From assembly GCF_963664735.1 (NCBI RefSeq), contig NZ_OY761553.1:3283001-3347000 (forward strand): a stretch of 64,000 nt of DNA, written 5' to 3'. This document shows, piece by piece, positions 1 to 7,305 of this stretch. Every line of letters starts with the position of its first letter. The first letter of the stretch is position 1. Both the position numbers and the translations under genes were made by a program. The notes beneath the pieces were generated by a model that searched no databases, was not told the DNA's origin, and worked only from the letters and a program-made list of their open reading frames with translations. The stretch is from an uncultured Cohaesibacter sp. GTDB lineage: Bacteria > Pseudomonadota > Alphaproteobacteria > Rhizobiales > Cohaesibacteraceae.

Positions 1-894
1 GCAGCTGAAGGCAAAAAGGTTGTGGTTCGGATCATTCAGCCCAACATTCCCCAAAGAGAAAAATGGAAACTGGAGAATCGATCATGGGTTTTCAATCGGC
101 TTCTTGCCCTAACAACCTTAGATCGCGAAGACGCACCTGTTGAAAAAGTCAACTTTTTTGTATGGCCTGAAACAGCAGTTCCATTCTACTTAATCGAGCA
201 ACCGGCAGGCCTCGCAGCCATTGCAAAAGCCCTCCCGGATGATGCTATCTTGTTCACCGGCACCCTTCGTAGAGAAGAGAATTTTACCAATAGCGAACAA
301 GTTTACAATTCCATCTATCAGGTGGCTGGAGATGGTACTATTCTTGCCTCTTATGACAAGATCCACCTTGTCCCATTTGGTGAATATTTGCCAAAGCAAA
401 ACTGGTTGAAAGCGCTCGGGTTCGGGCACCTTGCCGAGCAGATATCTGGCTTTTCATTTGGCACAAAAAGAAAACTGCTTGGTGACGGCAAACTGGGAAA
501 AATTCTACCTCTGATATGCTATGAAATTGCTTTTCCAAGCGAAATTCTTTCTTTTCCGGCTGGAGCGGACATGATTGTCAATGTCACGAACGATGCCTGG
601 TTTGGCAAGACCGCTGGGCCGTTACAGCACCTCCATTTGGCACAGATGCGCGCTGTAGAAACAGGCTTACCAGTCATTCGTTCTGCAAATACAGGCGTTT
701 CGGCGGTTATCGATCCTTTTGGACGACTTGTCGCGTCTTTAAAACTGGAAGAGGATGGAATCCTCCAGATGACGGTCCCGGCGAAGCTTTCATCCACTTT
801 TTACAAGCGATTTGGAGACACTATTTTTCTATGCCTGTGGTTGTTGACCGGTATGCTCGCATTAATCAATCAAAGAAAATTTCAATCCGCCTAA
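1..894 (+). CDS. lnt: Apolipoprotein N-acyltransferase, C-terminal part (5' truncated by window)
   Basis: The reading frame is open from the first base, so the gene begins upstream of the window; about 297 C-terminal residues are present. Lnt transfers an acyl chain from phospholipid to the N-terminal cysteine of lipoproteins in the inner membrane. The visible part is the periplasmic nitrilase-like domain with its catalytic triad: Glu in WPETAVPF, Lys in YDKIHLVPFGEYLP and Cys in PLICYEIAFP. The family's VTNDAWFG and RSANTGVSAVIDPFGR motifs follow. A last hydrophobic helix near the end (FLCLWLLTGMLALI) matches the usual C-terminal membrane anchor. The missing N-terminus should hold the multi-helix membrane domain. 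It lies upstream of an XRE regulator and metK, the normal rhizobial order. Confidence 0.95.
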   Translation, partial: AAEGKKVVVRIIQPNIPQREKWKLENRSWVFNRLLALTTLDREDAPVEKVNFFVWPETAVPFYLIEQPAGLAAIAKALPDDAILFTGTLRREENFTNSEQVYNSIYQVAGDGTILASYDKIHLVPFGEYLPKQNWLKALGFGHLAEQISGFSFGTKRKLLGDGKLGKILPLICYEIAFPSEILSFPAGADMIVNVTNDAWFGKTAGPLQHLHLAQMRAVETGLPVIRSANTGVSAVIDPFGRLVASLKLEEDGILQMTVPAKLSSTFYKRFGDTIFLCLWLLTGMLALINQRKFQSA

Positions 895-903
895 TTGTAA
901 TAA

Positions 904-933
904 TTGACATATAGCGCTAATACACGGCACTAT
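904..933 (+). promoter_or_regulatory. Candidate sigma-70 promoter for the XRE regulator
   Basis: A consensus -35 hexamer TTGACA at 904-909 is followed after 18 bases by a weak -10 CACTAT at 928-933, in the 177-base gap between lnt and the XRE gene. The predicted transcript would start near 940 and carry a leader with a small GC hairpin (GCGGG/CCCGC, about 986-1003). The -35 is strong and the -10 poor, so this is tentative. Confidence 0.35.
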
Positions 934-1071
934 TGTAAAATCCCGGCGACTAAAGCTAATGGCGCAATTAGTTTTCGGGAACAACGCGGGAAGCGGAACC
1001 CGCAGATAACCAGACCGACGTGAAAAAAATTTGTCATACAGAACAACACGTCAAACAAAAAAGAGAGCCAA

Positions 1072-1485
1072 ATGGCCAGTAAAAAAGCACCGAACCCAAT
1101 CGATGTCTATGTTGGTAGTCGTGTACGGCTTCGCCGCATGATGCTTTCTATGAGCCAAGAAAAACTTGGAGAGCATCTGGGCATTACATTCCAGCAGATT
1201 CAAAAATATGAAAAAGGAACCAACCGAATTGGTGCCAGCCGTTTGCAGCATATTGCAACCGTTCTGGAAGTGCCGGTTTCCTTCTTCTTTGAAGATGCTC
1301 CAGGAACCCCTCAAGAAGCACAGGGCCTTGCTGAATCCAAATCTGAAAATTACGTGATCGACTTCCTTTCTTCTTCTGAAGGGCTGCAGTTGAACCGCGC
1401 GTTTGTTCAGATCAAGGATCAGAAGGTTCGTCGCAAAATTGTGGAACTCGTTAAAGAGATTGCTGGAGACGGCTCAGAGAGTTAA
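1072..1485 (+). CDS. XRE-family transcriptional regulator (Cro/CI helix-turn-helix)
   Basis: A 137-residue protein with a classical HTH_3 domain at about residues 16-70; the recognition region reads MSQEKLGEHLGITFQQIQKYEKG. The C-terminal half is a short alpha-helical tail with no recognisable ligand domain. Proteins of this size and type sit between lnt and metK in many Hyphomicrobiales. Its targets cannot be read from the sequence; the adjacent metK control region, which carries a perfect inverted repeat at 1776-1795, is one possibility. The gene has its own terminator at 1534-1580, so it is not simply co-transcribed with metK. Confidence 0.9.
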   Translation: MASKKAPNPIDVYVGSRVRLRRMMLSMSQEKLGEHLGITFQQIQKYEKGTNRIGASRLQHIATVLEVPVSFFFEDAPGTPQEAQGLAESKSENYVIDFLSSSEGLQLNRAFVQIKDQKVRRKIVELVKEIAGDGSES

Positions 1486-1533
1486 GTTTGATTTACCTCC
1501 TTTTCAGGAGTGAAGACGACAATATTCTTTCGT

Positions 1534-1580
1534 AAGGGGTGGTCGGGGAAATTCGGTTTCCTGGCCACCCCTTTGTATTT
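1534..1580 (+). terminator. Intrinsic terminator after the XRE gene
   Basis: A perfect 9-bp stem, AAGGGGTGG (1534-1542) with CCACCCCTT (1565-1573), encloses a second 5-bp stem GGAAA/TTTCC (1547-1551 with 1557-1561). It is followed by the T-rich tract TTTGTATTTT. It separates the regulator from metK. Confidence 0.85.
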
Positions 1581-1775
1581 TCGAACATCAGATATGCTTT
1601 AAGAAGCCGGTAAGATCTTTCAACATAAGGTAAAATCGAAGTCACCGTCACAGGCCACAAACCGATAAGTCGCGCGAATTCTGCCTCCCCCATATTCTGG
1701 TTGCACGGTAAATCGAAACGACAAGGAGCATTTGTTGTGCACCTTTTCACAAAAGGCTGTTTCTCTTTGGATTGC

Positions 1776-1822
1776 ATCACATAGTTTGATGTGATAACGA
1801 CATATCAAATCCTTTATATCAC
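1776..1822 (+). promoter_or_regulatory. Inverted repeat and paired half-sites in the metK leader (candidate operator)
   Basis: ATCACAT (1776-1782) and ATGTGAT (1789-1795) form a perfect 7-bp inverted repeat with a 6-base spacer, 45 bases before metK. Two direct copies of ATATCA follow at 1802-1807 and 1816-1821. It could be a protein-binding site or an RNA hairpin in the metK 5' region. I compared it by eye with remembered SAM-II and SAM/SAH riboswitch consensus features and found no match. The rest of 1581-1839 shows nothing I recognise. Confidence 0.35.
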
Positions 1823-1839
1823 AGGAAAAGACATTCCCC

Positions 1840-3012
1840 ATGGCCCGTAAAGAATATCTGTTTACCAGTGAGTCCGTGTCTGAAGGACATCCGGACAAGA
1901 TCTGTGACCGTATCTCAGACGCTATTGTCGATGAATTCATCAAGGCCGACCCGCACGCTCGTTGTGCCGTGGAAACCATGGCCACTACCAACAAGGTTGT
2001 TCTTGCTGGCGAGGTTCGGGGGCCAGCCGAAATCGACAGCCACCTGATGGAAAAAGCCGCTCGCCGCGTCATTAAAGATATCGGCTATGAGCAGGATGGC
2101 TTCCACTGGAACAAGGCTGATATTGAGATTTACGTGCATGAACAATCTGCCGACATCGCCCAGGGCGTGGACGAAGCCGACGGCAAGGATGAAGGCGCTG
2201 GCGATCAGGGCATCATGTTCGGTTATGCCGTCAACGAAACACCCGAACTGATGCCGGCACCGATTTTATATGCGCACAAGATTCTGCGTCTGATCGCAGA
2301 GGCACGCCATGCTGGCAAAGAAACGCGTCTGGGGCCGGATGCGAAAAGTCAGCTTACTTTGCGCTATGTCGATGGCAAGCCGGTTGATGTTGCCTCTGTG
2401 GTGCTTTCGACGCAGCATTTTGACGGTAGCCTTACCTCATCCGATATCCGCGATATTGTAACACCATACATCCGGGAAGCCCTTCCTGAAGGCTGGCTCA
2501 CTGACAAGACGGTCTGGCACGTGAACCCAACCGGCAAATTCGTCATTGGCGGACCGGACGGGGATGCAGGCCTTACCGGACGCAAGATCATCGTTGATAC
2601 TTACGGCGGTGCCGCACCTCATGGTGGCGGGGCATTCTCTGGTAAGGATCCAACCAAGGTTGACCGTTCAGCGGCTTACGTGGCGCGCTATCTTGCAAAG
2701 AATGTCGTGGCTGCCGGATATGCCGAGCGCTGCACGATTCAGCTCGCCTATGCGATCGGAGTTTCCGAACCTCTGGCTCTTTATGTCGATAGCTATGGTA
2801 CGGGTACGGTGCGCGATTCCGTTATCGAGAAAGCGCTCTGGGATATCGTGCCACTGACGCCACGTGGCATTCGCACCCATCTTGGTCTCAACAAACCGAT
2901 TTATGAACGCACAGCAGCTTATGGCCACTTCGGACGCGAGCCAGAGGCTGACGGCGGCTTTTCCTGGGAAAAGACCGATATTGTAGACGCCCTGCAAAAG
3001 AAAATCGGCTAG
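1840..3012 (+). CDS. metK: S-adenosylmethionine synthetase
   Basis: A 390-residue protein of normal family length that makes S-adenosylmethionine from methionine and ATP in the cytosol. It begins [20 protein letters not shown], the canonical ATP-binding N-terminus with the SEGHPDK motif. It also has [23 protein letters not shown] and the conserved [19 protein letters not shown] segment. The start is preceded by AGGAAAAG. In this order metK supplies SAM close to trmB, a SAM-dependent tRNA methyltransferase, though a gap of about 145 bases separates them. The leader contains an inverted repeat that may be an operator. Confidence 0.98.
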   Translation: MARKEYLFTSESVSEGHPDKICDRISDAIVDEFIKADPHARCAVETMATTNKVVLAGEVRGPAEIDSHLMEKAARRVIKDIGYEQDGFHWNKADIEIYVHEQSADIAQGVDEADGKDEGAGDQGIMFGYAVNETPELMPAPILYAHKILRLIAEARHAGKETRLGPDAKSQLTLRYVDGKPVDVASVVLSTQHFDGSLTSSDIRDIVTPYIREALPEGWLTDKTVWHVNPTGKFVIGGPDGDAGLTGRKIIVDTYGGAAPHGGGAFSGKDPTKVDRSAAYVARYLAKNVVAAGYAERCTIQLAYAIGVSEPLALYVDSYGTGTVRDSVIEKALWDIVPLTPRGIRTHLGLNKPIYERTAAYGHFGREPEADGGFSWEKTDIVDALQKKIG

Positions 3013-3157
3013 AAACCCGCTTTCTGAATAGAGTAAAAATTTTTTGGCCTGTCTGGACATTGCGTGATATGAGAAGCGCTCTGGTCCAGATGGGCCAAAT
3101 TATATTACAAAGCAGCGAATGCGCTTTTTCCCGCAACGCATCATCAAGCCCGAGATC

Positions 3158-3895
3158 ATGAATCCAGTTTCTTCTGACAAACCGAAATTTCGTCCATCCC
3201 AATCCAGTCTGATCGACAATCAGATTGCCACCAGTTTTTTCGGCCGCAGAAAGGGCAAGACTCTCAGCCCTTCACAGCAAAAACTGCTGACTGATCTGCT
3301 GCCCAGGATCAGCCTCAATCCGACCCTCCCTATCGAAGAGATTGCGAAGCAGTTTTCTCATGCGCCTGAAGAAGTCTGGATGGAAATTGGGTTTGGCGGT
3401 GGAGAGCATCTCATAAGGCAAGCAACGAACAATCCCAATGTCGGGTTGATCGGCTGTGAGCCATTCATCAATGGTGTCGTTAAAGCCCTTGCGCAAATTG
3501 AAGAGAAAACGCTGGGCAATATCCGAATCTATGACGAGGATGCCACCCATATTCTCGATTGGCTCCCGGAAGCATCGCTAAGCCGGGTTTTCCTGCTCTA
3601 TCCTGACCCATGGCACAAAAAACGCCATTGGAAGCGGCGGTTCGTCTCCAGCCAGAATCTCGATCGCATAGTGCGCGTGCTGAAACCGGGCGGGATTTTC
3701 CGGTTTGCATCGGATATCGAGGATTATGTTGAATGGACCCTCAGCCATGTGGATGCTTGCGAGGCACTTACAGAAAAATGCGAAAATCCTTCCGAAAGAC
3801 TAATACCTTGGTCTGATTGGCAACGGACAAGATATGAAGCCAAAGCTTTTCGTGAAGGAAGAAGGCCGCAATATCTGACTTTTATTCGCCAATAG
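3158..3895 (+). CDS. trmB: tRNA (guanine-N7-)-methyltransferase
   Basis: This 245-residue SAM-dependent enzyme makes m7G46 in the tRNA variable loop. Diagnostic segments are SFFGRRKGKTLSPSQ near the N-terminus, the SAM-binding region WMEIGFGGGEHL, and the family signature LLYPDPWHKKRHWKRRF, with a C-terminal TRYEAKAFREGR. I place the start at the ATG at 3158; an upstream in-frame ATG at 3119 would add 13 basic residues. Neither has a strong Shine-Dalgarno sequence, so the start is uncertain. It is followed by a promoter and a terminator-like hairpin that open the rimP operon. Confidence 0.94.
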   Translation: MNPVSSDKPKFRPSQSSLIDNQIATSFFGRRKGKTLSPSQQKLLTDLLPRISLNPTLPIEEIAKQFSHAPEEVWMEIGFGGGEHLIRQATNNPNVGLIGCEPFINGVVKALAQIEEKTLGNIRIYDEDATHILDWLPEASLSRVFLLYPDPWHKKRHWKRRFVSSQNLDRIVRVLKPGGIFRFASDIEDYVEWTLSHVDACEALTEKCENPSERLIPWSDWQRTRYEAKAFREGRRPQYLTFIRQ

Positions 3896-3927
3896 AAGAG
3901 ATTCTTGCTCTCCCATGGTAAAAACTC

Positions 3928-3957
3928 TTGCTTTTTACAGACTTTCTGGTGTATAGA
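3928..3957 (+). promoter_or_regulatory. Candidate sigma-70 promoter of the rimP-nusA-infB operon
   Basis: TTGCTT (3928-3933) and TATAGA (3952-3957) are separated by 18 bases, predicting a start near 3964. The transcript would immediately run into the intrinsic terminator at 3984-4018, so only read-through would reach rimP about 210 bases further on. Confidence 0.5.
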
Positions 3958-3983
3958 GTGCTCAAAATCTAGACATGCTGTTT

Positions 3984-4018
3984 AGAGTGGGCCAAGACAA
4001 GGACCCGCTCTTTTTTGT
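3984..4018 (+). terminator. Intrinsic terminator in the rimP leader (end of trmB unit and/or attenuator)
   Basis: The stem is GAGTGGG (3985-3991) with CCCGCTC (4004-4010), one G-U pair, extended by an outer A-U pair, then TTTTTTG. It ends the trmB transcript but also lies only about 20-55 bases after the candidate promoter at 3928-3957. That position suggests transcription attenuation of the rimP-nusA operon. Rest of the 4019-4226 leader: a short AGGG/CCCT hairpin about 4098-4112 and no open frame I trust. Confidence 0.8.
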
Positions 4019-4226
4019 TAGGTACTATCTCTTTCGGCAGTTACGTCTGGTTCAATGGGTAATGATCGTCCGATATGCTGCCGCGTTTCCAATTGAGGAA
4101 GGGCAAGCCCTGAGGATAAAGGGTATAGGCGTAACGGAAAAGCATTTGCCTTCACTTTAAACGGCCCTTTGTGCGCGCAAGTCAATCGCAAGCATTGGGG
4201 CAGTGAAATGGAGACAGGCTTTCCCG

Positions 4227-4832
4227 ATGGTTGAGAGCAGTCAGGTAAAAGCAGGAGCGGAGCCACGCCTTACGATTGAGAAGGGGCTGGAAGCGCGCAT
4301 TGCCAAAATTGTTGAACCTGTAATCATTGATTTGGGTTTTGATTTGGTGCGGGTCAGAATTACAGGCCAACACGGCTGTACCGTGCAAATCATGGCAGAA
4401 GCACCCGATGGAACCATGTCGATAGACGGCTGCGAAGCGGTCTCACGGGCTCTTTCGCCAGTGCTGGATGTCGAAGATCCAATTGACAGCGAATATTATC
4501 TTGAAGTTTCTTCCCCGGGCGTAGATCGTCCGCTTGTTCGCGTCCGCGATTTCATCGCATGGAGCGGGCATGATGCAAAAATTGAGCTGTCCGCGCCAAT
4601 CGATGGCCGCCGCCGCTTTAGGGGCTTCCTTGACGGCGTTGATGGGGACGAGTTGAAGCTCGTTCTCCCTGATGCCCCACAGGACAGCGATCCGAATGTA
4701 CGTCTGCCACTCTCAAGTCTGGCGGATGCAAAACTGGTAATGACAGATAAACTGATGGAGCTGGCGCTGAAAGCTCAGCCCGCCGAACCGGCAGAAGTGG
4801 AAGAAATCACTGATGCCGACAGTGAAGAATAG
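4227..4832 (+). CDS. rimP: Ribosome maturation factor RimP
   Basis: A 201-residue factor needed for 30S subunit maturation. The N-terminal half (IAKIVEPVIIDLGFDLVRVRITG) is the conserved RimP alpha/beta domain. The middle segment DPIDSEYYLEVSSPGVDRPL is the family hallmark, followed by an SH3-like C-terminal domain (RFRGFLDGVDGDELKLVL) and an acidic tail. I use the ATG at 4227 with GGAG about 13 bases upstream; a GTG at 4203 in the same frame is possible and would add eight residues. It is the first gene of the rimP-nusA-ylxR-infB-rbfA-truB-rpsO series and stops 13 bases before nusA. Confidence 0.95.
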   Translation: MVESSQVKAGAEPRLTIEKGLEARIAKIVEPVIIDLGFDLVRVRITGQHGCTVQIMAEAPDGTMSIDGCEAVSRALSPVLDVEDPIDSEYYLEVSSPGVDRPLVRVRDFIAWSGHDAKIELSAPIDGRRRFRGFLDGVDGDELKLVLPDAPQDSDPNVRLPLSSLADAKLVMTDKLMELALKAQPAEPAEVEEITDADSEE

Positions 4833-4845
4833 GAGACACTGAACA

Positions 4846-6546
4846 ATGGCAATCAGTGCAAACCGTCTTGAACTTTTGCAGATCGCAGATGCTGTGGCAC
4901 GTGAAAAATCGATCGATCGCATGATCGTGATCGGGGCCATGGAAGACGCAATCCAGAAAGCTGCTCGCTCCCGTTATGGTCAAGAGACAGAAATCAAGGC
5001 AACAATCAATCCTCGCACCGGTGAAACACGCCTCGAGCGCTTGATGGAAGTGGTTGAAGAAGTCGAAGACTATGCAACCCAGATTGCTTTGGTTGATGCC
5101 AAGGAAAAAAATCCGGATGCACAAATCGGTGATATCGTTTCCGATCAGCTGCCTCCTCTGGAATTCGGCCGCATCTCTGCCCAGTCTGCAAAGCAGGTTA
5201 TCGTGCAGAAAGTGCGCGAAGCCGAGCGTGACCATCAGTATGAAGAGTTCAAGGATCGCCAGTTCGATATTGTCAACGGACAGGTCAAGCGTGTTGAATA
5301 TGGCAACGTAACCGTCGACCTTTCCGGCAGCGAAGCCATCGTCCGGCGCGACGAATTGATCGCTCGTGAGGCTTTCCGCCCTGGCGACCGCATTCGTGCG
5401 ATTATCTATGATGTTCGGCGCGAACAGCGTGGTCCGCAGATCTTCCTGTCCAGAACACATCCACAGTTTATGGCCAAGCTGTTTGCGCAGGAAGTGCCAG
5501 AGATTTATGATGGCATCATTACCATCAAGTCGGTTGCGCGTGACCCGGGCTCCAGAGCCAAGATCGCGGTTATTTCAAATGATAGCTCCATTGACCCGGT
5601 TGGCGCCTGCGTGGGTATGCGTGGTTCGCGCGTTCAGGCCGTTGTCAACGAGTTGCAGGGCGAAAAGATCGACATCATTCCGTGGTCTGAAGACCCGGCA
5701 ACCTTTATCGTCAACGCTCTGCAGCCAGCCGAAGTGGCCAAGGTTGTTCTTGACGAAGACAGCGAACGCATTGAAGTCGTTGTGCCAAACGATCAGCTGT
5801 CGCTGGCAATCGGTCGTCGCGGTCAGAATGTTCGTCTTGCTTCCCAGCTGACCGGTTGGGACATTGACATCATGACCGAAGAGGAAGAATCTGAACGTCG
5901 TCAGAAAGAATTCAACGAACGCGCTCAGCTCTTCATGCAGGCTCTCGACGTTGATGATATCGTTGCCCAGCTTCTGTCTTCCGAAGGCTTTACCTCGATT
6001 GAGGAAGTGGCCTATGTGGACAGTTCTGAAGTTTCCGACATTGAGGGCTTCGATGAAGAAACCGCTCTGGAAATCCAGAAACGGGCAATCGAATATCTGG
6101 AAGCAGAAGCGGAAAAACAGAACGAAGAGCGTATCAAACTTGGCGTTTCGGACGATCTGCTTGAAATTTCGGGCCTGACCCTTCCGATGCTGGTGGCTCT
6201 TGGTCACGACGACATCAAAACCATTGAAGACCTTGCAGGTTGTGCAACGGACGATCTGGTTGGATGGACCGAGCGTCACAACGGGGAAGTAAAGCGCTTC
6301 AAGGGCATTCTGTCAGATTTCGAGATTTCTCGTCAGGAAGCCGAAGACATCATCATGCTCACCCGCGTTGCCGCGGGCTGGATTGATCCTTCCGAGCTGC
6401 TTAGCGAAGAAGAAGCTGCAGAATATGAGCAGATGGAGTCAGAAGATGGCGAAGACATCGACTTTGAGGATGAAGATGCTCTGTTGGAGCAATCTGACGA
6501 AGAAGAAGACAACGACGCAGAAGAAACTGAAGAGGAAAAGGCTTAA
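4846..6546 (+). CDS. nusA: Transcription termination/antitermination factor NusA
   Basis: A 566-residue RNA-polymerase-associated factor that controls pausing, termination and antitermination. Domains in order are the polymerase-binding N-terminal domain (about 1-125), S1 (about 130-200, GQVKRVEYGNVTVDLSG), two KH domains (DPVGACVGMRGSRVQAV and LAIGRRGQNVRLASQLTGW), then helix-hairpin-helix/acidic repeat domains (about 370-500). It ends in a strongly acidic tail rich in Glu and Asp. The length and the C-terminal repeats match alphaproteobacterial NusA. NusA is itself a modulator of hairpin terminators, which gives the attenuator-like leader upstream of the operon a plausible autoregulatory meaning. 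Confidence 0.98.
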   Translation: MAISANRLELLQIADAVAREKSIDRMIVIGAMEDAIQKAARSRYGQETEIKATINPRTGETRLERLMEVVEEVEDYATQIALVDAKEKNPDAQIGDIVSDQLPPLEFGRISAQSAKQVIVQKVREAERDHQYEEFKDRQFDIVNGQVKRVEYGNVTVDLSGSEAIVRRDELIAREAFRPGDRIRAIIYDVRREQRGPQIFLSRTHPQFMAKLFAQEVPEIYDGIITIKSVARDPGSRAKIAVISNDSSIDPVGACVGMRGSRVQAVVNELQGEKIDIIPWSEDPATFIVNALQPAEVAKVVLDEDSERIEVVVPNDQLSLAIGRRGQNVRLASQLTGWDIDIMTEEEESERRQKEFNERAQLFMQALDVDDIVAQLLSSEGFTSIEEVAYVDSSEVSDIEGFDEETALEIQKRAIEYLEAEAEKQNEERIKLGVSDDLLEISGLTLPMLVALGHDDIKTIEDLAGCATDDLVGWTERHNGEVKRFKGILSDFEISRQEAEDIIMLTRVAAGWIDPSELLSEEEAAEYEQMESEDGEDIDFEDEDALLEQSDEEEDNDAEETEEEKA

Positions 6547-6623
6547 TACCTTTCTGGTATGAGCTTTTCACTCTTGATAGCAATTGACTGGATTTGACAA
6601 GATTGGTCTTGAGAGGATAAACC

Positions 6624-7298
6624 GTGCCGCGAAAAAGCGAACAGACGACAAGACAATGTCTGGTTACACGGGAGACTCTTCCCAAGGAGCAAATGATACG
6701 ATTTGTATTGGCTCCGGACCTGAGCGTTGTTCCAGATCTGAAAATGCGGTTACCCGGACGCGGTGTCTGGGTTACTGCCAATTATAATCTGGTAAAGCAG
6801 GCGTCAGACAAGGGGTTGTTTGCACGCGGCTTTAAGCAGAAAGTGCAAAAGTGCGACGACTTGGCAGAGCTCGTCGAAAACTTGATGGCGAGTGGTTGTT
6901 TATCAGCCCTTTCCATGACACGAAAAGCCGGTCAAATAGTGACAGGTTTTGCAAAGGTAGAAACGTCCATTGCGCAAAGGGGTGCTATTGGACTAATACA
7001 TGCGGCAGATGCTGCAAAAGATGGACAGAACAAACTGTCCCAAGCCGTGCGGCGCCACTATGGCAGCGATTGCGAATTACCATCAATTCGCAGGTTCAGC
7101 GCTGAGGCGTTAAGTAACGCGCTTGGATATGGAAATGTAGTACACGCAGCTTTGCTTGCCGGATCGGCAAGCAAAAGCTTCATCAAACAGGTTGCTGCCC
7201 TTGAGGCTTATTTGCAACCAATTGAACCAGATTCTAACAGTTGCCCGGACGGCCGGACAGCTGGACAGGCCTCCGCTGGGGGCAGTGAAGGGTATTGA
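6624..7298 (+). CDS. ylxR: RNA-binding protein, YlxR domain fused to an L7Ae/L30e-like domain
   Basis: A 224-residue protein. Residues about 8-80 form a YlxR (DUF448) domain with RQCLVTRE and [11 protein letters not shown]. Residues about 90-185 form a second domain, beginning [17 protein letters not shown], that resembles the L7Ae/L30e ribosomal fold. Such two-domain proteins lie between nusA and infB in alphaproteobacteria. Both halves are expected to bind RNA or nucleoid partners; the precise role is not established. The start is the GTG at 6624, seven bases after GAGAGGA. The stop is 7 bases before infB, so the two are probably translationally coupled. Confidence 0.88.
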   Translation: MPRKSEQTTRQCLVTRETLPKEQMIRFVLAPDLSVVPDLKMRLPGRGVWVTANYNLVKQASDKGLFARGFKQKVQKCDDLAELVENLMASGCLSALSMTRKAGQIVTGFAKVETSIAQRGAIGLIHAADAAKDGQNKLSQAVRRHYGSDCELPSIRRFSAEALSNALGYGNVVHAALLAGSASKSFIKQVAALEAYLQPIEPDSNSCPDGRTAGQASAGGSEGY

Positions 7299-7305
7299 CC
7301 GAGAA

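Noticed and set aside
1581-1839. SAM-II or SAM/SAH riboswitch before metK
   Set aside because: The leader lacks the pseudoknot-forming conserved segments I remember for those classes; only an inverted repeat and ATATCA pairs are present.
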